A stretch of DNA of 64,000 nt from Notospermus geniculatus. Lineage: Eukaryota > Nemertea > Pilidiophora > Heteronemertea > Lineidae. The stretch covers positions 65,245 to 129,244 of the forward strand of contig NMRB01000734.1 in the NCBI GenBank assembly GCA_002633025.1, written 5' to 3'. The notes under the pieces were generated by a model that was not told where the DNA came from, searched no databases, and worked only from the letters and a program-made list of their open reading frames with translations. A program made the translations under genes and the position numbers. Of this stretch, positions 43,721-54,406 are shown one piece after another; position 1 is the stretch's first letter; each line of letters opens with the position of its first letter.

Positions 43721-44915
43721 TGCCATTATTAGCAGTACACACTCTATCATGCGATATTAAAGGAAGCCATGGAATCTACTCAGTCATGTCAGATGATAGG
43801 GTTTGACCAGACTCACTAATGGATCCGGGCAAGGAACTTTCCCACATGTGGACTTGTGCGCAGCCCAGGCTTTCTTTGAAGTGTACTTTCGGTGACATGT
43901 CGGGCACGAGAACAACGGGTTCTTTTGAAATGGCATACTGCAATGATAAAAATATGGAATTCTCTCTAAATCCCATTTATTTAATCTTCCGTACAGTCAC
44001 AACGTGTTTGGGTTTTGATGTTCGTTCGATTGCGGAGTCGTTCTGTTTGCGGAGCATTGAGACCATCTGTCTCTGCCGTATGTTCCAAGGTCGAGGTCTT
44101 CCTCAGCAGGTTCAACAACTCGTGTGGTTTCCTCAATAGGCCATGGTATACAGGTAATTTCAAACGATCGTAATGGATGACTTTCGGTTTTGCCAATCTG
44201 TTCTTCTGTATACGGTAGATGGTATCGGAGAGTCGTTTGATAACTTGGTAAGGACCATGCCAGTTACAAGAGAGCTTTGTCGCTAATCCTCTCTTATTCC
44301 TGTGGCAATATAACCAGGCAAAGTCGCCGACTGCAAACGGTTTCCCATGTTGTCGTTGATCGTAAGTACGTTTCTGACGTCGGTAGCTTTTCTCAATTTG
44401 CTCTTCAGCATTGGAAAACGCCTTGTCCAATCGCTGTCCTCAAAATCTATGAGATTCAACAAGAACAGAATTACACTTTACCCAGACTAGTTGCACTCAA
44501 TATCATTGGACCATGTACACATGGTGAAGAAAAAGTCACAATCTGAAGGACAGACTGTAATAGCCACGTGCATTATAATTCCGAAGCAAATGGATTAATA
44601 GGAAATATTATGGATTTCTGGAGGTGTTGCAAAACTTCTGCACACTGTATGACAACTTGATCCAGACAATCACTCTACGCTCCCTGGTAGACCGCCTCTG
44701 ACCGTCGTCATTCTCAGTCTGATTCGGGTGTTCAACTAAAACAACCCTTCCACTTTCATCTGCAGTACCAGTATTGCCTACCTGTCCTTGTGGATGAACA
44801 GGGCGACTTCTCCTCTGTCGAGGTGGGGGTTGAGGAGCCTCGTGAATACTCGCTATGAATGCATCCTATGATGTCTTGTCAGCCTCACTAAGTTCATAAT
44901 TACATGTATCACCTT
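43721..44915. repeat. Direct repeat copy 1 (gypsy-derived segment)
   Basis: It is nearly identical to 45393-46640 from ATTATTAGCAGTACACACTC to CATAATTACATGTA. Copy 1 has about 20 bp (TGATAAAAATATGGAATTC) that copy 2 lacks. It contains the integrase tail at 43981-44430. Confidence 0.9.
43981..44430 (-). pseudogene. Ty3/gypsy integrase C-terminal fragment, copy 1
   Basis: The minus strand encodes AEEQIEKSYRRQKRTYDQR, GDFAWLYCHRNKRGLATKL, WHGPYQVIKRLSDTIYRIQ and KPKVIHYDRLKLPVYHG. The pattern Q...YD......+ GD.VWL.......L...W.GPY.V...+SD..Y.I......+V+H+DRLK is the C-terminal barrel of Ty3/gypsy integrases. Upstream domains (RT, RNase H, integrase core) are absent. The frame is open here, unlike copy 2. 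Confidence 0.8.
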
Positions 44916-44950
44916 CAAGTTTTCGACCCCAACCGGGGTCTTTTTCAAGT
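44916..44950 (-). repeat. Penelope-style hairpin, second copy
   Basis: CGACCCCAACCGGGGTC is flanked by AAGTTTT and TTTTTCAAG, as at 15386-15420 and with similar downstream text (AAAAGACTGAGCTGAA). It marks a shared repeat family between the two places. Confidence 0.5.
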
Positions 44951-45392
44951 GGAACTTTACAATCTGAAACTCTAGAAAAGACTGAGCTGAAACCCGAATG
45001 TAGAACTAACATCTGTGTAGACAGGATGAGTAGGCAATTAAGGAAAGAAAAGTGTCCAAGCCCCACGGGTGGTTGCTGGACCTAATTAAGAGAGTGGATG
45101 TAATTAAGGAAACAAAAGTGTCCAAGCCCCATGGATGGCTGCTGGACCTACTATAGAGAGTGGATGTAATTAAGGAGAAACTGATTTAGCTGAAAGGAAA
45201 GGGTTTTAATAAATATGACATGTATAATACATAACAAGCACAAAGCGAAAAGATGCACGAAGGTCAACAGAAAGTAGAAGAATATAAAGGAAGTAAACTT
45301 CCAGATTTGTAGGAAAAAACCAGAATGGATAATGCAAATCACTGAACAATGAGAAGAATAGGGGGAGGGGGGAATAGAGCAAAAAGGGGGGN
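44951..45392. other. Short tandem phrases, no gene
   Basis: GTGTCCAAGCCCCA(C/T)GG..GGCTGCTGGACCTA..AGAGAGTGGATGTAATTAAGGA occurs twice (about 45052 and 45117). The rest is noncoding. An N lies at 45392. Confidence 0.6.
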
Positions 45393-46640
45393 CCATTATT
45401 GGCAGTACACACTCTATCATACGATATTAAAGGAAGCCATGGAATCTACTCAGTCATGTCAGTCGGATAAGTAGAAATTAGGACCCTCAAAAAGATTTCA
45501 TACATACCCTGGAATTTGGAGGCCAGCTATAGATGATAGGGTTTGACCAGACTCACTTATGGATCCGGGCAAGGAACTTCCACATGTTTCCCACATGTGG
45601 ACTTGTGCGCAGCCCAGGCTTTCTTTGAAGTGTACTTTCGGCGACATATCGGGCACGAGAACAACGGGTTCTTTTGAAATGGCATACTGCAAATCCGATT
45701 TATTTAATCTTCCGTACAGTCATAACGTGTTTGGGTTTTGATGTTCGTTCGATTGCGGAGTCGTTCTGTTTGCGGAGCATTGGGACCATCTGTCTCTGCC
45801 GTATCTTCCAAGGTCGAGGTCTTCCTCAGCAGGTTCAACAACTCGTGTGGTTTCCTCAATAGGCCATGGTATACAGGTAATTTCAAACGATCGTAATGGA
45901 TGACTTTCGGTTTTGCCAATCTGTTCTTCTGTATACGGTAGATGGTATCGGAGAGTCGTTTGATAACTTGGTAAGGACCATGCCAGTTACAAGAGAGCTT
46001 TGTCGCTAATCCTTTCTTATTCCTGTGACAATATAACCAGACAAAGTCGCCGACTGCAAACGGTTTCCCATGTTGTCGTTGATCGTAAGTACGTTTCTAA
46101 CGTCGGTAGCTTTTCTCAATTTGCTCTTCAGCATTGGAAAACGCCTTGTCCTATCGCTGTCCTCAAAATCTATGAGATTCAACAAGAACAGAATTACACT
46201 TTACCCAGACTAGTTGCACTCAATATCATTGGACCATGTACACATGGTCAAGAAAAAGTCACAATCTGAAGGACAGACTGTAATAGCCACGTGTATTATA
46301 ATTCCGAAGCAAATGGATTAATAGGAAATATTATGGATTTCTGGAGGTGTTGCAAAACTTCTGCACACTGTATGACAACTTGATTCAGACAATCACTCTA
46401 CGCTCCCTGGTAGACCGCCTCTGACCGTCGTCATTCTCAGTCTGATTCGGGTGTTCAACTAAAACAACCCTTCCATTTTCATCTGCAGTACCAGTATTGC
46501 CTACCTGTCCTTGTGGATGAACAGGGCGACTTCTCCTCTGTCGAGGTTGGGGTCTTGAGGAGCCTCGTGAATACTCGCTATAAATGTCTCCTATGATGTC
46601 TTGTCAGCCTCACTAAGTTCATAATTACATGTACCACCTT
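45393..46640. repeat. Direct repeat copy 2 (gypsy-derived segment)
   Basis: This is the second copy of 43721-44915, in the same orientation, about 1.7 kb away. It carries an extra stretch of about 70 bp at 45464-45533. Confidence 0.9.
45704..46160 (-). pseudogene. Ty3/gypsy integrase C-terminal fragment, copy 2, with stop
   Basis: It has the same residues as copy 1 with small changes (HRNKKGLATKL, DGPNAPQTERL). The Gln codon in YRRQKRTYDQ is TAG here (about 46099), breaking the frame. Otherwise the two copies are almost identical. Confidence 0.8.
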
Positions 46641-46757
46641 CAAGTGGTGTCAATTAAACACAAGGGATAACATCTGTGAACAAGAATTCACGCTGCTTCC
46701 TCGGCGTGTACATAATCACACCATTGTCCGTAGAATACAGGCTGACAACTAATTCCA

Positions 46758-46877
46758 GGGCCGTATTTTAGAATGCTCCTCAACGTAAAGGAGTTCCTCA
46801 AGGCTATTGTTCTCAACAGGAGAACAAATAGCTTTGGGGAACTCCTTTTCGTTGAGAAGCATTCTAAAATACGGGCC
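46758..46877. repeat. GGGCC-ended hairpin element
   Basis: GGGCCGTATTTTAGAATGCT at the left and its complement AGCATTCTAAAATACGGGCC at the right are followed inwards by further pairing (CCTCAACG..AAGGAGTTCC). The arms are about 55 bp. The ends are as in the 52115-52223 and 9814-9934 elements, but the stem sequence is different. Confidence 0.8.
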
Positions 46878-46879
46878 CA

Positions 46880-48010
46880 AGTTTCGGATAGTTGGAGGAG
46901 TCATTCAGACTGACAGGCCTTTTATATTCCACTGTGGCACGGCCCCTGTTTCGCATTCTGAGGACTCGGTCAAGAACATACGATGATTCCTTGGGCAAAT
47001 GAATTGCGATGTCATCAAACAAACAAACTTCATTAGAATCATTCTACAACCGCAGGTTTAGATAGGCGAAGTCTGATTTGTCAGAAGTTGTTTCACTGTT
47101 GTGGGATGTTACGACAATGCTCATCAAAGCCATCATTTTTTTCTGTTCTGATTAGATAATTCTCCACGGTGCTACGCATGCTACGCTATATCAGAATGAC
47201 TATTTACGTCAGGAGATTGCTTCGAGGGTCGTAAAAGGCGAATCCTACCTGACGGCCTGTTGTTGATGTATCCGTCTGCCTCCATGTCCCTTGGTTATGA
47301 CTTTGTTGTAAGTGTCCAAAGGTAATCTAAGCGAGCCGGCTGGTTGAAATGTCCCATTATGTGGAAGATGTGTGTTAAGTGTGGCCTTTCTGAAAATACG
47401 TTTACAGTACAATATGTGTACAGTACAATATGAGGAGACTGCCCTTACGGTATTTTGGTTTTAAAAGAAGTGCTGGTTTGTATGCAAAAGAGAGAAAATC
47501 AGGTGTGTGGTGACATGCGCTGCCATCTACAAGAATGACAGTGACCTACTACCAACAGATACATGGTGGGACGCATGTGAACCTAGCTATCATGAATCTG
47601 GGTCACCTTGGCATAAGCCTGAAGATAAGGCTGATTGTGTAATAAACCAGATGTGATGCTGCTGTTTAGAAAGTCAAAACTCCTGACTGCTCATGGATTT
47701 GACGGTTAACGATTAATAAATTAATAAACTACCCTTCTCCAAATAAACTCATCAATAAAGCAACAGATCTCTACCACAGAATATTCTAGACAAACTAACT
47801 CCCTCAAAATGTGCTCGCCACGGGTGAATACGCTAGTTACATTCATAGCAGGTTTTAGTTTTCATTCTGAACCCTCAATCAAACAACTATAACCAGAAAA
47901 TTTGCAAAAAAATGCAGACAAATGCCAATCATGATCTGATCAGACATGGTAGGGGCCAACATGTTCTTGCACCAACCCTTCACAATGGTAGATAAGCACT
48001 CTGATTGCTT
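46880..48010. other. No gene seen
   Basis: No coding or repeat feature is recognised. Short open frames lack motifs. Confidence 0.5.
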
Positions 48011-48014
48011 GGTA

Positions 48015-48392
48015 TCACCGTTTATCCACATCAAATGTTTTCAAGGGATGGATACCACACTTGAAGTTATTCAGTTCTTTCCCTTTTTGCTCGGACCGAA
48101 GTTTTTCAACACACTGATTTGTGGTGACTCTATCAGTCATTGTGTTGGCAACTTGATCGAGGTCAATTTTGCTATCATTCAGCGCCGCTGTCACTGTCTG
48201 ATGGTAATTCTTGCGCAGTTCCCCCTCCTGCTCCTTCACAGCAACCAGGTAAGTTTGCGTAGGTGTTGCATCCTCAACTTCTACTGCGTGGTGGCCAGCC
48301 TTAGTCGTACCATCGAACTTCACTGTCAGTCCTTCCTCGTTCTCAAGGACATCTGTTACCTGCTGCCGACTCAGTTCTTTCAGTCAGGCACA
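48015..48392 (-). pseudogene. Transposase relic of the same family as 25685-28813
   Basis: The minus strand reads LSRQQVTDVLENEEGLTVKF, DGTTKAGHHAVEVE, NYHQTVTAALNDSKIDLDQV, NTMTDRVTTNQCVEKL and LNNFKCGIHPLKTFD. The order FDGTT..G.H, NYHQ, NTMTDR...N and LN...C..HPL parallels GFDATTQEGVH, DDYANH, NTLTDRCAANG and LNELNCHLHPLD in the 25.7-28.8 kb gene. It is a single isolated exon-length piece of a divergent member. Confidence 0.6.
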
Positions 48393-48399
48393 ATCGAAC

Positions 48400-49785
48400 C
48401 CTAGTGTAGATGATAGCACTGCTGATGAACAAGAATGTTGGATTACAAATGGGATATCTATTAGATGAAAGCGAAACAATAATGTACATGTAATGACCAA
48501 TTTGCCATCTTGCCCTGACAAGTGTTCCTATCACTCCTACTCTCGCTCAATCCACCCTTGCCTGATACTACCCACATTTCTGCTCTCACTGCCACACCGG
48601 AAGATGAGTGGCCAATCAGAGCTCTCTCTGAGCTATTACCTCGCCTCCAGGAACTGACCAATGAACGAAGTACACGAAATACGTAGTATATGTAACCGAA
48701 TACACCTAGGCTCGAGGTGAATCAACAGAGCAAACATGGCGGCTTCAGAACTTCGATATGTCGCTTGGAGTCAGAAATTTGTGGAAAATACAATGTTTCG
48801 TCGCTAGCTTCACATCAGAAGGATACTATTCATGTGTTTGCATCAGGGAAGGACTTGTTTGTGTCAAATATGACCGGGAAAGGGATAGCATTCATGTTTT
48901 ACACGGCTTCAACTGCGTCGAAGTTCAGATGTCAGTGGACTACTAATGTACGCGAGGACTTTTCTGATTGGCTCTCAAGTTGGCTCTTCTTTCTCTCGAT
49001 GTTCGCCGCGATTTAACAAACAATTATTGTTTTTTGACGAATTATGCTGTAAAATGAAGGATTTTGATATCAAGTAATAAAGAACACAGGTATGCTTAAC
49101 GTTGAATATGTTTTTTGGTGAAATATTTTGCTCTGGATTTTTTTCAATGACAGCAGTGGGGCTGAGCATGATAAACGGCACAATCTGCTGGGAGTGGAAT
49201 TCAGTAGGGAAAATGTCAAGGGTGAAGAGAGCGTAGTCGGAGGGCGAAGTGACCGTAGGCCTTGATATGTCAAGATGCAATTTGCTTGAAGAAGAAAACT
49301 TACAAATACAGTAGAACCCTGTTATAACAATTTTAAGGAAAACTCGCTTGTAATGCTCGATTGTTTTAACGAAAATCCAGTTAGGATAGAATGAGAAACC
49401 CGCACACACATATACGTACATGCAGTTAAGACGCATCATAGCATCAATCAATACCTCAACCCCAGCATCGGAAAAGACTTATTCTTCCCGGAAGTTCATG
49501 CTAGCTATCTTCGTCACTGTTGTCGGTACGAAAGTAAGACAGTCTCACCTGGACCTGTTCTGAGGGAGCCGTTGTGACAATGAAGACATATAAAATAGAC
49601 ACGACAACCTGGATTGACTTGATCTGGAGCTGGGCTGTTATCATTGGTGTTGAATGAGTCGTACTGCATCGTTGGCAAAACTGGCAGTTCACTGTTCCCA
49701 GGCAATTTCAGGAGGCGGTAGTACTTATTTCAATGTCAAAAATGCAGGATTGTGCTTTTTTAGCCATTCAACCATAAAATGTGGC
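48400..49785. other. No confident gene
   Basis: Overlapping frames at 48717-49016 (plus) and 48975-49705 (minus) show no recognisable domain. Short runs at 49500-49700 (minus) could belong to the Helitron fragment but do not align with the family as I know it. Confidence 0.35.
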
Positions 49786-49789
49786 ATCT

Positions 49790-51012
49790 TCAGATGCCGA
49801 ACGAGCAAACAAGACGGGCACGTCCGAACAGCATGAGTTTATTCAAGTGCTTTCTGCACAGATTGTCTTCGAACGGCAAATTCCTTGCTTGTGTCATTTT
49901 CCCCTCCCTTCGGACCCGTAAGATGTTGATTTCTTCAGGAAGGCGTGGAAGAAGTTTTGCAACTTCACCAATGGCTTGAGGAAATGTAACACAGTGGCCA
50001 TTTGCCACTATTCCTCCATGTTTTAGCATGTGTACATTGATGGCTGGAGAAATTCGGGAGATAAGTTGCATCTCTTGGGCCCGTATGCACCAACATGGAT
50101 AAACCTTAGATTAGGCTTAAAGTAGGTTTAAGTATGGTTTAAAAATTTAATCCGCCTGCACCAACAAGGATGAACTTTTATCCGGTGTTTAAACCACAGA
50201 TTATTCTAAACCTGCCAAGGGGTAGGTTTAAACTTGGATTAAGTCATTTGTGAAGATGTGACTGAAGTTACAAGATGGACTGGATCAACGCTTTTGAACA
50301 AGTTTACAAGAACAGCTGATTCGAGATAGGAGCAATCCGATGGAGGAGTTTTGAGATGGTGATTTTCCACAAAAGATACCGCTTCACCATGGAGAATGTT
50401 TTGGTAATTTTGGATTGGATAGAAAAGAGATTACACCCAACTCCAACAGAAATGCTGCTGTTTCATCAATTAACAGGCTTTTACTCACGCTATGATTTTA
50501 CGCCACAGGTCATTTCCAGATGACAGATTGTGATCTTGCAGGGTGTTCACCAAACTACAGCTTGGCAGAGGGGTATGTTAAAACTTGGATTAAGTCATTT
50601 TGCCAGAGCATATTACAATGAGGTCGTGTCCACAGAGTGTGACCTAATCCATTGGTAATAGCCATTTATGTTATGAAATTGGTTCAACCATGGATGAACC
50701 ATGGATAACTTAATCTGTGGTTTAAATAGGTTGGTGCAGGTTCAAAGTCGGATGATTTAATCCACGCTTAATCCATGATTAGTAAATCGAGGTTTAAGCC
50801 AAATTTTAAACCACTTTGGTGCATACGGGCCTTGGAGTTCTTCTGGGACAAGGCGTGGATCCATATTGTTACAACATACCTTCAGAGAACATTTTGACTT
50901 TGCCTTTGTCAGAAAAGCATCGTCTGCAAACGTTATCTGAAACCAGTTTCATTTGGCTTAACTGCCTGTTTAGCATACAAAAATTTGCCATTCCCAATTC
51001 TGAACTTTATGG
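49790..51012 (-). pseudogene. Helitron Rep/helicase N-terminal region fragment, split by an insertion
   Basis: The minus strand from about 50972 encodes LNRQLSQMKLVSDNVCRRCF and SDKGKVKMFSE. One frame away come NNMDPRLVPEELQ and, on the other side of the 752-bp insert, EMQLISRISPAINVHMLKHG, HCVTFPQAIGEVAKLLPRLP and EINILRVRREG. The order VC.RC..DK...K.FS, N.M.P..VPEELQ, E..LI+R.SP.INVH+LKHGG and GH.VTFPQ.+.E....LPRLP.E+.I++VR.+G is the conserved region ahead of the Rep domain in animal Helitrons. Removing 50079-50830 with one CTTGG copy joins EELQ to EMQLIS in frame. A one-base shift before NNMDP and early loss of the C-terminal side make it a dead fragment. Confidence 0.75.
50079..50830. mobile_element. 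752-bp inverted-repeat element in the Helitron fragment, 5-bp target duplication
   Basis: The ends GCCCGTATGCACCAACATGG and (inverse of the right end) GCCCGTATGCACCAAAGTGG match and run into arms rich in GGTTTAA / TTAAACC and GGATTAA / TTAATCC phrases. CTTGG flanks it at 50074-50078 and 50831-50835. No coding capacity. A partial second copy of its right third lies at 51013-51199. Confidence 0.85.
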
Positions 51013-51199
51013 CAATCCATTGGTAATAGCCGTTTATGTTATGAAATTGGTTCAACCATGGATGAACCATGGATAACTTAATCTGTGGTTTAACTAGGTT
51101 GGTGCATGTTCAAGTTCGGATGATTTAATCCACGCTTAATCCATGATTAGTAAATCGAGGTTTAAGCCAAATTCTAAACCACTTTGGTGCATACGGGCC
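51013..51199. repeat. Partial duplicate of the element's right end
   Basis: AATCCATTGGTAATAGCC through GGTGCATACGGGCCC repeats 50651-50830 with few differences and in the same orientation. It is separated from the first copy by Helitron coding text. Confidence 0.85.
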
Positions 51200-52110
51200 C
51201 ATAAGACCAGATTAAAATTCTCGTCTAAACGCAAATGAGACCCGAATCCGGATTCATTCTACCTGCACGCATGCGAATTGATGTGGTTTTTCTTCCTCCA
51301 CTGACCGCACTCGCTGTGGAGAGTTCCACAAGGGTAATCTGAAGGGGAATGTGACCAGATTAACATGCGTGTGTAAACGCTACCCAAAAAATTGGAACAC
51401 ATCCGGTCCAGAATGCCGGTCGATAGGATTGAATCGGATCGAATCTGAATGTGGTTTTTTGGCTTGATCGTCTAAGGGCCGATTTGATAAACGATAGTTT
51501 CCATTGGTTATGTTTAGTCAATGGTTAACCAGTGGTTTAGGAATGGTGAATTTTATAAACAGTAGTCAGCCAGTGGCTTTCTTAACCGATGGTTTGTTAG
51601 ACATCACACCTCAGGATGTCCCTACAATACATTTATGGATTAAGCGGCGCCATTTTAGAGGGACGTTTTAAATTACATCTCGTAAGGTGAGATAATCTCT
51701 TTAAAGGCTGACACATGATGAGTAGACTTACTGAGCGTACACTTTAAGTCATCCAGCTGGAGCTAGGATTCTAATGCATGTGGGTACACACGACCAGGGA
51801 TAACAAACTGAAATAAAAATGTAATATGAAAACACAATTGATAAAAATTAAATATTGATTTACAAATTAGCAAATATACTCTAAAATCACATTTAAGAGG
51901 TCATGATGACAGGTGCGAAAATTAATGAATAGACCAGTTCTATTCAAGTTTAAAAATAGAGACCTTCATCTGATTGGCTCTAGCCAATAATAATCCCTAG
52001 AGACCTTCATCTGATTGGCTCTAGCCTATAATAATCCCCTCCCATTTTAACAGGATCCAAGGCTAAACTGTCAATGAAAAAGGTCCGCTGAATGATTCTG
52101 GCACCCGTCC
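51200..52110. other. No gene; fragments of repeats
   Basis: At 51474-51600 the text GGGCCGATTTGATAAACG and TTTATAAACAGTAG resembles ends of the GGGCC hairpin group. The phrase AGAGACCTTCATCTGATTGG is duplicated at about 51958 and 52000. Otherwise nothing is recognised. Confidence 0.45.
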
Positions 52111-52114
52111 ACCT

Positions 52115-52223
52115 GGCCCCGTATTCATAAAACTACTTAAGTCTAAGTATGACACATATCCTTTGTTCAACACAAAAGATAAGTATCACACTTAGACTTA
52201 AGTAGCTTTATGAATACGGGGCC
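52115..52223. repeat. GGCCCC-ended hairpin, near-perfect
   Basis: GGCCCCGTATTCATAAAACT and AGCTTTATGAATACGGGGCC are inverted. The stem continues through CTTAAGTCTAAGTATGACAC and its complement. Arms are about 45 bp with few mismatches. Confidence 0.9.
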
Positions 52224-52626
52224 TGACCTCTAAAACGTGATTTTAGAGTATATCCAAAGAGGCAAAAGTCGTCTTATAATTAAGTTTCCTTTTTTATTTA
52301 GCTTATTAAAATGAGAGACCACATTCATTAGTAAAAGATATGAAATAGAAACGGGTTTCTAAGGTGAAGGTCATCACGTCCTTCTTCCAGAGTAAACCAT
52401 TAGTAAAAAGTATAAAAATGTTTCAAGTCCCCTAAAAGATCCAGTCTACGAAACCCATGAAAGTATCTCTTACTATTGCAGGGCACCGTTGGTCATCGTA
52501 AGGTCGTTATTTTTCATCCCCCGGACAGCTCGGAATCATATTATGGTAGGATGACCTGAAAATATACACATCGTATATTTAAGGCATGAAATATTAGTAA
52601 TAACAGGTTTCAAAGGTGAAAGACAA

Positions 52627-52735
52627 GGGCCGTATTCTACAAGCTTCCTTAACTCAAAGGTTTACCTTTAGCTATTGTTTGCAAGGCAGAATACAAAAGA
52701 TTAAAGTGGACCTTAGAGTTAAAGAGGCTTAAGGG
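52627..52735. repeat. GGGCC-ended hairpin relative of 9814-9934
   Basis: It starts GGGCCGTATTCTACAAGCTT and carries GCTATTGTTTGCAAGG and ACTCAAAGG-type phrases paired with CCTTAGAGTTAAAGAGGC. The right terminal bases have decayed. Confidence 0.65.
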
Positions 52736-52752
52736 TGAGGGTAATCCTGAAA

Positions 52753-53691
52753 TGAAATGGTCCATGGACCATGTGCTCACCGGGTTGGACATAATAGTCT
52801 AATGACAGAGGGAGGTACATACCAGTTATGAGCAATCTGGGTCAAGTCATTCCTGTGTAGGACTTGGATGATTTTTCAGTTTATGCCACCTGGCGACCAT
52901 ATTGGATGTCCGATTGGGCCGGAACTTCACATGCACATGAAGGTCATCTGCAGGGGCCACATAGCACATTGAAGCGCTTTAGGTCCAAGTCGTTCCGGAG
53001 TTACAGCACTTTGATGATTTTCAGGTTACGCCACCTGGCGGCCATATTGGATGTCCAATCGGGCCGAAACTTCACATGCACATAAAGGTCATCTGCACAG
53101 GGCCACATAGTACATTGGAGCGCTTTGGGTTAAGGCGTTCCTGAGTTACAGCACTTTGATGATTTTTGGGTTACGCCACCTGGTGGCCACACTTGAAGTC
53201 AAATCAGGCTGAAATTTGACGTGCATGTAAAGGTCATCTAGAGGGAGGTAAATATCAAATTTGAGCACTCTGCGTCAAGCCGTTCTCGAGTAATAGCACT
53301 TATTTGATTTTCAGGTTACGCCACCTGGCGGCCATACTGGATGTCCAATCGGGCCGAAACTTGGTATTTTTAAAGGTACCCCTCCAATGCATGTCTACGC
53401 GAGATATGAAGTCGCTCGGTGAAATAATGACAAACTGTGGCAGGTTCGTCACTTTTGTCGAACTTTGACCTCTGTGACCTTGAAAAGTAGGTCAAATCAA
53501 AAACCCGTTATATGTATCCTTATTAGCTACACCTATGATAAAAATTTGGAGATGATCTAGTCATTAGTTCAGGAGTTATTGCACTTTTTGTGTTTTTGGT
53601 TTATGCCCTGCTAACGGACAACGACGACGACGGACGACGACGGACGACGGACGCACAACCATTGTATAAGCTCACCACGGTGAGCTAAAAA
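52753..53691 (+). repeat. Dispersed repeat with palindromic ends, longest copy
   Basis: It opens with AATGGTCCATGGACCATGTG and ends with AAGCTCACCACGGTGAGCTA. It contains about four internal units around GTTACGCCACCTGGCGGCCA and ATGTCCAATCGGGCCGAAAC, and an ACGACGACGG run. It lies directly upstream of the Lys/Glu-rich gene. Confidence 0.85.
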
Positions 53692-53780
53692 GGGTGAAAA
53701 CTGATGATAAGAGCAGGGTGAAGGTTGAAAAGAGTACTAGTACATTTGTAGGGTCGGTTGTTGTGAAAAAGGGACCAAAA

Positions 53781-54406
53781 ATGGCGGATAAGGATAAGGA
53801 GGAAAAGGGTAAGGAAGGAGAAAAGGAAAAGGAGGCAGAAAAGGAAAAAGAACCCGAGAAAGGCGAGGAGGAAAAGTCAGAGAAGCCTGAAAAGGAAGGT
53901 GAGAAAGAAAAGGAAGAAACGAAACCAGAATCTGAAAAGACGGAACCGGAAAAGGAAGCGACGCCATCACCGGAAGTGAAAAAGGAAACAACACCGGAAC
54001 CGGAAAAAGAGGACACGGCACCGACACCTGCGGCTAAGTCTCCAGAAGCGGAAAAAGCTCCGAATGATGAGGCTGAGTCGACACCGGTTGTTAACCGGAG
54101 CCAGAAAAACAGCCGGCGGCGCCGAAAGATGGCGGGAATGAGGAGCCGGTAGACCAAGAGGAACCGAAGCAGACCCGGCAGGATAAAATTGACGACACTT
54201 TGTCTGCGCTGGACGCTTTAGTTGATAACCAACTGAACAGTGTGCTTGGGCGGCCCCAGACTGCCGGCAGCGGTCCGAGGATCCCGCAGGAAAAGTTGGA
54301 CGAACTCCTCCACGGAGACTTCAGTCAGTCTTTAGATCAATATTTACAGGGTAATTCGGATGGTGTGGACCTTATGGATAAGTGTCTGGAGATTTTGGGG
54401 AGATAG
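53781..54406 (+). CDS. Lys/Glu-rich protein of unknown function (one apparent frameshift)
   Basis: The start chosen is the ATG at 53781 (AAAATGG context, MADKDKEEKGKEGEKEKE). The open frame extends upstream to GTG codons, but no ATG lies there. The first ~90 residues are almost only Lys, Glu and Pro. Acidic Pro/Thr text follows (PEVKKETTPEPEKEDTAP). Near 54090 the productive frame shifts by one base. The continuation reads EPEKQPAAPKDGGNEEPVDQ, then DKIDDTLSALDALVDNQLNS, GPRIPQEKLDELLHGDF, LDQYLQGNSDG and DLMDKCLEILGR, stopping at 54406. The leucine-rich C-terminus looks like conserved helical sequence, while the N-terminus is low complexity. I do not recognise the family. It may be a real host gene (single exon or last exon) or a retrocopy. 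The frameshift could be an assembly error. Confidence 0.55.

Noticed and set aside
43721-46640. The two direct repeats as LTRs of one gypsy element
   Set aside because: They contain an integrase tail, which belongs to the internal region, and lack the usual LTR ends. A segmental duplication fits better.
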